Below are positions 24,621 through 36,244 of a stretch of DNA of 64,000 nucleotides, piece after piece. The stretch lies in NCBI GenBank assembly GCA_022495005.1, contig JAGYXB010000687.1, positions 1,426,001-1,490,000 on the forward strand, read 5' to 3'. The translations under genes were made by a program, and so were the position numbers. Positions within the stretch are counted from its first letter, which is position 1, and each line of letters opens with the position of its first letter. This stretch comes from Rhyacophila brunnea. Taxonomy: Eukaryota > Arthropoda > Insecta > Trichoptera > Rhyacophilidae. The notes under the pieces are model-generated. The model saw only the letters and a program-made list of their open reading frames with translations. It was not told the origin of the DNA and made no database searches.

Positions 24621-25080
24621 TTACTTTGGCGTAATTTTATGACTGAGATTGACACCGTTGCGGGATAATATATTGTGTCATGGATTCTTACATATTATTT
24701 AAAACAAAAACGGTGTGTGTACTTATATACGCGCGTTAGAAGTTATACTTATTTTGCGTAACAAAACAAAAACAAAACTTGTGATAACCTAGATTTTTCG
24801 ACTAGCTCTTAATTATCTTGTTAAATTACACACTCAAGAAAAAGGACCGCGTATTGGAACGCCGTTGGTTTATTTCTATACACTTTAACTTAAATTACTA
24901 AATTATATAATTACTTATCGTTGTTTTTATTTTTATAGTAACAACTTCCACTATGACGTTTAACAGTTTGTTTACGTAAGGAATAATTGCAAATGGCCGA
25001 CAATAATAAATTCGCTGCCTAGGCAACGGAATAATTCTAAACTATAATATTATACTGTATAATCGTCGCGATTGCAGTAT

Positions 25081-25152
25081 CATACTGTAGCGTAAAGGTA
25101 GTGCGTTCGACTGATAACCGAACAATCGGTGGTTCGAATCCAATCGAGTGCG
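25081..25152 (+). tRNA. tRNA-Ile(GAT)-like pseudogene or SINE head
   Basis: A 72-base tRNA-shaped sequence. The A box is TAGCGTAAAGG, the anticodon loop CTGATAA has T33 and anticodon GAT, and the anticodon stem has four of five pairs. The B box is perfect (GGTTCGAATCC). The acceptor stem has only about five of seven pairs and the T stem is imperfect, so function is doubtful. It may be the head of an Ile-derived SINE. Confidence 0.45.
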
Positions 25153-25154
25153 TT

Positions 25155-27060
25155 TATTGGTGCGAAAAAAATTAATTATGTGTTATATGTCACACGCCAA
25201 AAATACACTCTGATCTGATTTCCCAAACGCGCCAAAAAAAGTATAACTTCAAAAAACAATCACCTTCAGCCCAATTAGTTAATCAACTTATCTATTAACT
25301 TACTAATGTAAGTGAATATGTAATTTCAGCAAAATAAAATGATCTTCGTAAACGACCTTGCATATTATGTTGTGTGACCCTGTCCATACAAATGTCATTC
25401 TTTCGTATACAAATAAATGCTTCGTGTATTTGAATGATTAACTTTACACACAATTCAATAAGCGTCATAATTGCAAATCGGCATTTGACTCTTTACAACA
25501 CCGTTGTTCTATTCAGCTAATGCATCTGGAGATAGGCTCCACATTCACTGCAATGAGTGCGTTTATTTCAAATTTTCATTATTGTGTTGATTTTATCTTT
25601 CTTTCATATTGAGACTGTCATAGTGATATATGCGAGAGAGATAAAATACTAGTACAAGTCAATATAATCATCATACATCAGTGCTAATATAAATCAAACC
25701 AAGACGACTTAAATTATCAATTCCATCAAATACGGGTTAATATAATGGATAGCAGTCAAAGCCTCGGTATAAAAAAACTTTAATCTGCTAATATATTTGT
25801 TCACTTAGTTGCAATGAATTTAATATTTATTCAATAAATAACTATAAGAGATGTCTTAAAAACTTTATTATACAGTTAATAATAAATTTTATGTTGGTAT
25901 CCTGTGAGACCGGATTTTTAGATGCCACGACTCGGATAGTCTGTATGCCCCTGGCTACGAATATGAAAGACCGTTAATCAAAATGAAGCATATCCTAAGT
26001 ACCATAATTTAATTGATATTCTATACGGGTAAATATTATTTTTGAGTCACACTATGACGGCTTTCTGAAGTTTGGGTAAAAAGTTGGGCAAATGGCCAAT
26101 AACCATCCCTTACGAAAATGTATTTATATACATAATTTATTCAAATAATCTATATGTGCTGCTTGTCAAATTATCAATAATATGTCAATAATTATAGATA
26201 AATTGGTATATAGTAATCAAAATGATGTAATACCATAATTATCTACAACACTTTGAAATAAAAATTAATCGATAATCTAAAAAAACTACTTGAATGTCGT
26301 TCAAGATATACTTGGAAATTCGTTAAGTTGTTTCGATTTTTCAAATAATGTAAAAAAATCGATAAACAATAAACATGCTTTTATAACACAAAAGTAAACA
26401 CATTTGAGTTGCTATCCACGTCACAATTCAAAAGGTCAAGCATATTATTATGAACTATAAATAAAAAGGTGCGGGTGTTTTCGGGAAAATCACGTCACAT
26501 TTCTGATGTTGGAAAAAAGCTTTTTATGAAGTAGGTACTTGAATACTCCACTGAAATATTCCATGGTCGGTCTCAATATAGGTAAGTAGTTTACATATTC
26601 CTTTTTAACGCGTGCTCAGTTGCCTTGGTTAGGTCATTTACGCTAATTTGTACGATTACAAAGTAACATTATTATGTATCTAATTCATTACATTGTTTAT
26701 AGTTTTATTGTATTTAAATTGGCTACGATGACATACAAGCGTTATTATTTATGAGATGGTTGATTATATCTCATTGGATTATTTTATTTTTAAAATAATT
26801 GTCGTTTAAATATGCCAAATACATAAATCTATGAATGCAATGAATGCGTAAAACTATCAATAAACAATAATTGTTTCCAATGTCACCTGCGTGACCGATA
26901 CTTTGATTTCTGACGATTAACAAAAAGAAATACTATGCAGCACTAAATAGATACGTAAATATGTTTTGTAATGTTTAATACATAACGATAATCAGGAAGT
27001 ACAAATCTAAATGTTTTATTTATATGTTGTTAGGAACATCGGTCTAAAAATCACCCAACT
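25155..27060. other. AT-rich non-coding stretch
   Basis: No gene, RNA or element recognised on either strand. Confidence 0.4.
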
Positions 27061-27075
27061 GAATTATGGCTAAAG

Positions 27076-27145
27076 TGACGTCAACAAAATTGGCACGTCA
27101 TAATAATTGATGCACTAATGAAATATATGAAAATCGTTGACGTCA
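27076..27145. promoter_or_regulatory. Paired CRE palindromes
   Basis: Two perfect TGACGTCA sites lie at 27076-27083 and 27138-27145, with a half-site-like CACGTCAT between them. Full CRE sites are rare by chance in DNA this AT-rich, so a pair 62 bases apart suggests a CREB/ATF-responsive element. Function is inferred. Confidence 0.4.
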
Positions 27146-27149
27146 TTTC

Positions 27150-28650
27150 CACTTCATCAATTTTCCAGTAATTTGTCAGTAAACCGTTCTCTATTGACGG
27201 TAATATAAACTTCCACTGTGGTTAGTTTTTATTTTTCGACAACGTTTTGAAAGACTCAAAAACTCTAATATTTGTACACATTAGTACCAACTGTCGACTG
27301 AGAGTACCCACTTGATGCAAATTCAATTTAGATTCTGATTGATTTAAATATTGTTCTAGTATATTTTTATCCTTTTTAGCGACCTGTATTTTGCCTTTCA
27401 TCATCTTCTATGGTAAATATACAACTGGCATAGATTAGAGTTACTGACTGATTATATAAGGACATCACTCAGTCAAATCAGTTGCAGTAAAATACTTACT
27501 GTGTATAATATACTATATTATAAACATAAAAATAACATTGTTCGTAAGTACAGTAATATTCGCGCTGAAGATCCCACATGGCGGAAGACCGAGGGAAATG
27601 GCGCAACCTTGTGCTTATCCTATCCTCTGGTGCTGGATCATGATAGTTTAAAATAAGTAGTAGAATATGAGCTGCCAGGTATTGAATATTATTGTTATAT
27701 GTAGGTTGGATAATGAGTTTTATTTTATTCCGCAATTACTAATAACGCATGAAAAATGCCGAAAGACGAAGCCCGAGCCGCTAAAAATGATGCAGTTGAT
27801 ATATTACAATACTAAAATAATTATAATATACATAGGTACTAATTTAAATTATCGATCCAGCTGGGATTAAAACTCAGGACATTCTATGTGCCATTATTGC
27901 TAACACGGTTGAGGAACTGCTGAATACAAATTATTATCGATTCGATCAACACTTCGCAGACACATCCACCCTACCATGTCCCTTGTTAAACTGAGTTGTA
28001 CTCTACAGTATTTTCCCTTTAACCTTCGAATACGTTTACGACCAATAACCGAAACTACGTCAGTCACGCGACTGCTGATATTTAAAGAGAAAAGCGTTGG
28101 ATTATTTACGATGGCTGTGTAACTACACCTACCTAGACGACGAGCTCCGCAATGAAACTTTTATTTTCCTTGAAGGCCTTTTAAATATTCACGATAACAG
28201 GCCTTATTAAGGAGCATAAATATCAGCTATCAGTAAAATCATCATAAATACGATGAATACGGCGAACGTTTACGGCATGAAATGTTAACATTTGCTCTAA
28301 TGAAACGATGTATTTCCACAACGTTTTACGTAAAATGAGTTTAACAAATTAAATGCAGTCAGGTAAGGCAAGCCTTACATGTTCAATATGCATCGCGATC
28401 GAGTTAGTTTAATCCACGATCACGATTTAGATTGAACGTGTAATTTCTACCAACACCGAACCGAAAATAATACATCCGCTGCAATATGCAACATGGCGTT
28501 TCCAAATAAACACCTTAGGTACCTGAACTAAAAGTTTACTAACACAACCATTAACATTACAATAATAAAGAATCATTGTCCATTTTATTTGCTGTCATAC
28601 CTGCATAGTAAAAAAAATATACTTAGTTAATTTTATTATCAAAATTTTTT
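27150..28650. other. Non-coding stretch
   Basis: AT-rich up to about 28000. The part at 28000-28480 is of higher complexity and may be regulatory. No gene seen. Confidence 0.35.
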
Positions 28651-28654
28651 GTTT

Positions 28655-28850
28655 GTTAGCCACATGTTCAATCTATCAGCAATCCACCCTCATCCACCCG
28701 CCGTGTGTGTACAGCCGTGGTGTTCAATCTATTAATCTATACTCCGACTCCAAACACAATTTGAAAAACAATATGTGTGCCAGACCCAGGATTCGATTCT
28801 GGAACCCGCAACGTTATAAGCCGACGCTTAAGCAGCTCGCAATACATAAT
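28655..28850 (-). repeat. tRNA-derived SINE, family S1
   Basis: On the minus strand: a head with GTCGGCTTATAACGTT, a B box (GAATCGAATCCTGG), then the same downstream words as the 798-1008 copy (CAAATTGTGTTTGGA, and TTGAACATGTGGCTAAC near the end). More diverged in the A box. An old dispersed copy. Confidence 0.6.
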
Positions 28851-28890
28851 TCGGACACACCTCAGAAGCACACTCATTATAAAACATATA

Positions 28891-28962
28891 GCACTGGACA
28901 GGACTCGAACCTGCATCTATCGGATACCGGCCAATGTGCTTTCCCAATTTAGCCACCTGCAC
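28891..28962 (-). tRNA. tRNA-Thr(GGT)-like pseudogene
   Basis: A 72-base cloverleaf-like sequence on the minus strand. The acceptor pairs in six of seven positions counting wobbles. The anticodon stem is ATTGG/CCGAT with loop CCGGTAT (would-be anticodon GGT, but C instead of T33). The T arm is GCAGG/CCTGT with loop TTCGAGT. The D arm is poor. It lies 40 bases from an S1 SINE in the same orientation, so it may be part of a composite SINE rather than a former tRNA gene. Confidence 0.4.
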
Positions 28963-28964
28963 CC

Positions 28965-31425
28965 TACCTAATTACGACATCAAAAGATTCTATCATTGCA
29001 GATAACGCCGTCCGCAAGATTTCGCGTTCAAACACCCGTAGCTACTGGAAATCTCTGATAGTTAATGACCACGTCTCTTATCCGTAACACATAATTGGTT
29101 TCTTATTAGTGTTATGTTTGTCATATATTTCTTCCTTCTTCAAATATTTATAAATATTTTAATGTACCTACCGTATATAAAAATAGCCGAGTATATAAAT
29201 AAGGCAGTAATAAAACTATCATTATTGACAAAGTAAATAGCAATACGCTACTAAATACCTTAATATGCTATAACTAGAAACAAAAAATAGTATCTTTTTT
29301 TAAATCACTTTACGAAATACGGACCATGAATAGTAGGCATTTTATCAAACTTTCTTTTTTCCATTAAGAATATCAGAATTGATCTATTACTAAATCTGTC
29401 ACAATATATCCAATATGTTATAATATGTATGATTTAAGGCTTAGGCTTACACTTATATAGCATATTACAATACCTACCAACTTCGTTTAATAAAAAAAAG
29501 TATCAAAGCCTCTCATTATGTACATTTTATAAAAACACAATATCTTCATTGTTTTACCGCAGCAAGTTTTTAGCTGACCTAACAATTAATGTTGACATTT
29601 ACAAAGGTTTCGGGTCGATTATTTCACCCGATTTCAAACGAAATCAATTTCATTTCTATCAATACCCACTGTAGTAGGTAGATATATATAAATCGCAGAA
29701 TGTTAAACACGACCGTAAAGGGGATAGCTAGACGATGCTGAGTAAAGAAAAACGCGGCTTGCTTAGTCAGCCAAAGCTTCAGAAAAAGCTGCTAAGTAAG
29801 GCAGTAGGTGGACTACTATGTCGGGTTAACTTACAGTTTTATTGTGCGAGGAAAATTTTCAATTTGTGTTTTCCATAGCATCGGGGTCTAAAGGACGCCC
29901 AGAGCGAGCCTCCGCCGCGGCGCGCTGTCCTCCAAACACTCGCAGCCCTCCCGATACAGCCACCCCTCCGTCAACCCTACCACCTTTCACCTTTATTTCA
30001 AGCCCGCAATAATCCGCCAAGATCTTTATCATGTTACCGTAACACAATTAGGATTTCAATATGCCGTTACGAAATTACACATTTACCCATTCGCATTTCA
30101 AAGCTCGACTTCGGCTTGGTTAATACGGCTTTAATCACAAATAAATTGTCACTTTGGAGGGCTTTTTTCAGGTTGCGCTTATTAGGAAACATGATTGACT
30201 ATGGCAATCTTGCATATTCTTGGGAACAATGTAGAAACCCACAATTAAATTCAGGTTTAACCCAAAAGTGGATACTCGCTTGCATAACCCCCAAACATAA
30301 CGGAATGTAGTCACTTGAAAAGCTTTGCATTTAAAGTATAGATACTCACGTAATATTTGAAAACTGCTCGTTACTTAATTTATATGTCACTGTGGCTAAT
30401 GACAACTATTTAACAATGCGCTTATCAAAGTGTATCTGCATCGTTTTGGGTTCTGAGCGTTCCCAAATTCCCGATCAATAAACCCATATTCTAAATAATA
30501 TAAATAAAAGTGCGGTTCGATTCAATACATTATGGGCGCGGTGCGCCAATGAGGGCAAATAAAAAGCGGCTCCCGCGTACTAAAATCTCTCAGTAAAAAT
30601 GTTTTCCCGTTATCGTAATTTTTATTCTCATTTCACTATCAAAGCCTCCCCCGCGCTCGGTGCGTGGGGTTGTCACATAAAAACAACTATTTATGAACAC
30701 CGTAAAAACAAAAAGTAAGATGGCACAAGTCTCCGTGACCTTCGCTGCGAAAACAAATCTGCTAATATTCAGTCGCGCGAAAAAAATAATACAACGAAGT
30801 ACGTACTCTAAAAATAATCGTGACTTGATATTACTCCAAACACAAAAATGGGCGCGACACCCCCAGCGTCCCCTTTCGATAGATTTCTAATCAATCGAAG
30901 GATACGTGATAAATTTTTAATCAGTACCTACAATGTAATAATAACAATATACTCTTAGGTTTATTATACTATGATAACTCAAATATAATAAAATTTAAAG
31001 AATCGGACACTGATAAATATTTCAACATGTATTCCTAAATCATCGTGTACTAATTACAAGAACATGCTTACAATCATAATCTCACCACAAATCGATAAAA
31101 TTATTATATTTTGACAGTTAAATTAGTCTTAGTACGAATATAATTTATATTACCCTTCGATACTAAATACCTAATATATATTATAATTCTGTACCTCAGA
31201 ACCAGAGTGTCTTAATTTCAACTTTTCCGAAAATAAATTAAATTAAAACAGATTGTGACTAGTCATTATGACTATATTATATAAACCCGAAATTACATTA
31301 ACGTTAAAGACAGGAAAAAAAAATTAAAATGCGTATTCCCGAAAGTTTTCTTTTTTGGAAATAAAGTAGTCTGGCTCTCAGGTAAAAAATAAAAAGTAAG
31401 TAACCAATGACCTAAGCTGAGCATA
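28965..31425. other. Non-coding stretch with two regulatory-candidate blocks
   Basis: About 29620-30110 and 30480-30900 are GC-richer, with words such as CCGCCGCGGCGCGCTG and CTCCCCCGCGCTCGGTGCGT. They have no credible coding frame. The remainder is AT-rich. Confidence 0.35.
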
Positions 31426-31427
31426 TA

Positions 31428-31865
31428 AATAATTACAAGATAAAAAGAACTTTTATATACAACGTTTTTAAATTTTCTGTTGAATCATATAAACTTGACT
31501 TGACTAGCTTAAATGATCAAAAAAAATGTACTTGATAGAAATAATACTGAAATGTCATATTGATTTCCATAGTAACGCACTTATATATTAATAATTTAGT
31601 TGCTAGGACCCACTTAGCAACCAATAATAGTTTTAGTTTTTACGGATTTTTTTCCGAAATAACTTTTCATACAAAACAGAATTAACTGAAAATTAAATCA
31701 ATTCTACTTAAAGATGGCTAAAAGTAATAAAAAAATGCATTGGCATCGTGTTCTGATATATTCTAATAGTTTCAAAAGTCTAGCTAGTCGGGAAGTTAGT
31801 TAAAAATCGTTTGCAAGATTTGTACCGGACAAATAAGAATACGAGCTAAGAAAAACGTTGTAATA
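31428..31865 (+). repeat. Dispersed repeat D1, copy 1
   Basis: About 435 bases with a direct-orientation partner at 51554-51974. Long identical words include AACTTTTCATACAAAACAGA, CTACTTAAAGATGGCTAAAA, TGGCATCGTGTTCTGAT, CTAGCTAGTCGGGAAGTTAG and AAGATTTGTACCGGACAAAT. Identity is roughly 85-90 percent by eye, with small indels. There are no inverted ends, no open frame and no Pol III boxes. The class is unknown; the pair may be part of a larger LINE or LTR tail. Confidence 0.75.
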
Positions 31866-31927
31866 ATAATAATATTTTTTCACGATGAACGGTCGTTATC
31901 CATTCCCACGTCCCATTATTTCTTTGA

Positions 31928-32030
31928 TTTGAATCAAACACACGCTAAAAAACAACATATTTTTTTTCCAGGCGCGGGATCGAACCCACACATATGGTTT
32001 CAGAGATGAGCTTACGAGCTTGTAACATTG
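31928..32030 (-). repeat. tRNA-like SINE fragment
   Basis: The minus strand carries a good B box (GGTTCGATCCCGCGCC), preceded by a tRNA-body-length segment with a poor A box and followed by an A-rich stretch. Resembles family S1 only loosely. Confidence 0.4.
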
Positions 32031-32034
32031 AGAA

Positions 32035-35000
32035 GGTATTTTTTTATAATCAGTGACATATCCTATTGCATGTCATCTTAACTCATTAATATAACAAGTC
32101 TACATATAAATCAACCGTAGACGCCAAAGTTAGTCAACATTGAAAAAGTTTTTGCCTAAAAATAGACTTTAGCCTAAAAATCCTTCGCTAATACCTTTGA
32201 CCTTTACCGTCTCTCACAGGGTTTACATCTTTGATCAGTCAGTCCTAACCCACTGACACCGTAATACTGTTTTCGTACAAGGTTAGACAATACGACATAG
32301 AAAAATCCAATCAACAGCGGTGATAGGATAGCCAACCATACGGATTGATTCTAATCTATTTTACATATAAATATGTTTGTGCTGGATCTACCGATAAATT
32401 TAACTAAATGAAAATTTCTTTCACAGTATTATTAACGGCAAAAATATATTATTTTTTCTTTATATTAATCTGTAATAAATAATATACTTATGTACTCTCT
32501 AAGAGAAATATTGTTTTTAAATAGGTACTCGCTATTTGATCTCATAGCTTTATGAATATTCTTTCATATTACAACACTTTACGGCTGCTTTTATAGGGTA
32601 TACGAGAAATCGCTTTATTTACTTTTAAACGAAATGGAATATTAAAAAAAGCTTTGTATAAAATGTCATGGATACTATACAAATTCATTCCGATATCGTG
32701 TAAATAAAAAGTGAAAATATTTTTTATCGAAACAACGCCTAAGTAAAATTACTAAATATGAATTAAGAATATCAATATCAAACTGGTGAATGTGACATTT
32801 ACACGTTTTACAATTAAATTCCCTTCGTGGACATTTTTAACTGCTCATCACGGGTCCAACGTGAGAAGAAAAAATACATAACTAATGACCGTGGGTATTA
32901 ACAGTAATAATTTTATTCGCCGCTGTAAAATTTGCAAGAAGAGGCCGCGAGAAGGAGCGAGACGGCGTTCAACGGCGGGCTGGAAAATCGGTAGCCACGG
33001 CGATGGGAGGGAAAAGACCGGCTGTATGGAATAATATGGATCGAGCTACGTACGGCCTCGGGATAGGGGAGTCAGGGGAAGACCGGCGGTGTGGGGGGCG
33101 GGAACGGGGGCTGCAGGGTAGGCGGAGTTCAAGGACAGTCGAGCCGCCCGCCGCAAATATCTGCCGCCCTTGTGCCGACGATCGCTGGTTCCGTTCGAAA
33201 CGTGTCGCCCGTGCTCAATCAATTCCGCCCATCTCAGGAACGTCATTTGGGGGAAACGCTTGTCTTTAATTAGGATAAGGTTGCACTTGTCTCAGCTCAT
33301 AAATAAACAAGACCGCAGTGCGATTAAATACGATTTATTAGGTTCGGTAAATTCCAGAAAACGCTTTACATATTTTTTTCACACTAATGATTATTTAAAA
33401 ACTTACGAAATAGAAAGAAACCAGTTGTGCAGCTAATATGTTGATAGATCTGATTCAGTAAAGTATTTTATTTTGCAAAAAAATAACGTAACGACGCATT
33501 CTCTGAGCAGATTTTTCATATTTTACTCAGTTACGCCACTGGCCAGGACTGCTATAAATATATAATAATATATTCAAAAATATCCATGACCTAGTAACAA
33601 AATCTAAATTTAAACAAAACCTTGAATTTAGAAAATTAAACATTATTGTCATGACAATGACATTTCTGTTATTTTCCAATAACATTGAAAGTCATAGAAA
33701 ACTTAGGGCTGCTTTCACATTAACTACCAGTAAATTGTATTCTTACGGGAGCAGTTTCATATAAAAATCTTTTGTCCTCATTTCGACGCATCGTAACATT
33801 CGCTTCACACAGTTTCCATTAAATAAATCCGCGGTCGTGGCAGAAAATAGGAAGATTTACCGCCTTTATAGATTTCTGTATTTGCAGGACTCTCTTGTGA
33901 GAAAATGGAATTTTCCTTTATGAGTCTGTGGTATTTACCTTTCCACAAAGAAAAACACCGCAATGAAGCGTTCAGTTCATATTTTTGCGTGATATTATTT
34001 TTAAAATAAGTATATAAAACATTGAATAAGATAGCTGTGTGTTTAATAGAGTAGACGAACTAATGAATGTATTTGTGGAATTGTGGGGACCGAATCATGA
34101 TATTTTTTCCTGAGATGAGATGGAATTCCCTGATTGTGCATAATATTTTATTATAGTGGAAGAGAAATATAAATATTCTGACAATTTCGACAATGCTTAA
34201 TTAAATTATACATCAAGTGTGATTTACCAATTGAGTTTTGAATTTAACTACATATGTAAATATAACAACAGTTAAAATCGTTCATACGTACATATTAATT
34301 GAAATCCTATACAATATATATTTTTAAATAGTTTCCTTTAAAAATGATATATTTGTGAACATATTATTATCATTAACAATCGAACCAGATTATAATTATT
34401 TTAAATAAATAACCAACACCGATTTTGTTTGTTATTGTATTTATTATTTTTTTCAAAATTTCTATTAAAACTCCATATTCGGTTTCGTCATACGACATTT
34501 TCACAACTGGATTTCGTAAAACGAAACCGATCTTGAATGACAATAAAAATAATGGAAGTAATTCTATTTTTTTCAATGGGTGTCTGTTATTTCTCATATA
34601 TACTATATCTTTCCACCAAGAAGTACAAGAAAAAACAATATCTACTCATAGATAACACGTCATTGTATTTTTTAACAATTCTGTTATACATATTAATACT
34701 CATCTATAATAACATTGATGTCAATTCAAAACAGACACTTAATTTTACCTAGTCGTTCTTAATAATGATATAAAAGCAGTATGCCGTAATTATTTTACCA
34801 ACAAAAAAAAATTCCAGATGGTATGAAACAAAACGAGTGAACTTTCACACAATAGCAATTTTGGTAATCTAATTCGACTGAAATTCCATGATGATAATTG
34901 AACTTCGCCACGACAATAAGGCCAAACGTGAACCAATAACTTACTTATCACCACTGACATTTACCAGCCTGTAAATATCAAACATTAACCTAAATTAGTA

Positions 35001-35975
35001 TTATTCTATTTCAATAATGTTTACTAATTTTAATTAGGGCTGTTTTTTTGAAGGCGTGACGTCCGACAAAATAGATTATTTGAATATTTTATTAAACACA
35101 TGCGTGTTACCGTATAATTATGACATAATTTATTCGGGCGACAAATAAACGAAATCGATTCATTTCAGATAGGGTATTTATGACTGAAAAATAGAAACTC
35201 CTATAATGAGGTGTATTTTTTATGTCAGCACTACTGTAAATTTTTGCCCTCACATTAAAAATATAACAATAATACTTAGTAAAAACAAATTTTAACCGGT
35301 GTAATTAATCTTTAAAATGTGTTTGATATGCTCCTATGGGCATCCATATTATAGTGGAAGCAGTTTCAATAGACCTTTTAAAAAAAACTGTTTGTTCGAT
35401 ATTTGGTTAACTCATTGAGTATTTGCTCAAGATCAAACATACATTGAAAACCGTATATTTTTTCAGGTGCGCGCACTCATCCCAATGCTCGACCCACGTT
35501 GCCCTAATTAAATAAAAATAATTAATTTTAATAAACAGATAAACCACATTGTTATACTACTGCAAGAATAGATAGTTAACAACATTACAAAGCTGAAAGC
35601 AGTGACTTACTTAAAATTAGAACATGTTTCGGTACCAAATTAAATCAAATTAATTGAAATCACATTTTCTCATAGCTAACCAAGTTAATCCACATTTTAT
35701 AAGGAATAGTATGTTCAATCACATAATAATAATATGTCAATTTTAAGCCCCGATTGGGTCCAATCACTCCAATATGTGTAATATAAAATAGTACATCCAC
35801 AGAACGCATTCAACTCACGTTCGATCACACTATATTTCACTCTCGGTCATGATTAATTAGCCATTATTTAAAATAGACAAAATACTTGTTAAAAGTAAAA
35901 GAAGTGGAGCAACTAACTATGCACAGGTACTGACATAAATTGCTATCGCACCTAAACGTAAAGACTAAACTTGCT
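32035..35975. other. Non-coding stretch with a GC-rich island
   Basis: About 32930-33330 is a GC-rich, CG-rich island with open frames on both strands, none recognisable as a protein. At 34479-34530 a 17-base stem with two mismatches (TCGGTTTCGT...ACGA) forms a small hairpin. At about 33528 the word GTTACGCCACTG resembles a hAT end, with no partner found. The rest is AT-rich. Confidence 0.35.
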
Positions 35976-35979
35976 TATT

Positions 35980-36240
35980 GATTTTATATTGAATCGGATT
36001 AAAGTAGCGGCGGGCTTAAGACGGTCGTTAAGGAAATTTATCGAGGTGAAATTTAAAGGCGCTCGGAGGCTAAACATTTTTTAAGCATCAAAGCTGACAT
36101 TATTTTAACGACAGCGGGGAATGACAGCGCCACTACTCGCCCCCGTACCCTTATTAAATCCATGTAAACTTTTCATTACAGCCAGCGAAATTAATAAAAG
36201 ATCAATATCATGGCTCATTTGTGAGGTCTTTTACCTCCAA
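35980..36240. promoter_or_regulatory. Mixed-composition non-coding block, regulatory candidate
   Basis: A complexity island with words such as GACAGCGCCACTACTCGCCC and a run of AAATTTATCGAGGTGAAATT. No open frame, no repeat partner. Confidence 0.3.
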
Positions 36241-36244
36241 TGCT

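Noticed and set aside
33003..33436. Several overlapping plus and minus frames of 60-88 codons near 33.1 kb
   Set aside because: Product of a GC-rich island with few stop codons; no consistent frame, splice sites or family motif.
34373..34752. Overlapping frames on both strands at 34.4-34.75 kb
   Set aside because: Hydrophobic, Ile/Phe/Asn-rich translations are what AT-rich DNA gives by chance; no motif seen.
35460..35520. Possible tiny terminal exon after a TTTTTTCAG acceptor with a nearby AATAAA
   Set aside because: The frame is only about 15 codons with no upstream exon; acceptor-like strings and AATAAA are frequent in DNA this AT-rich.
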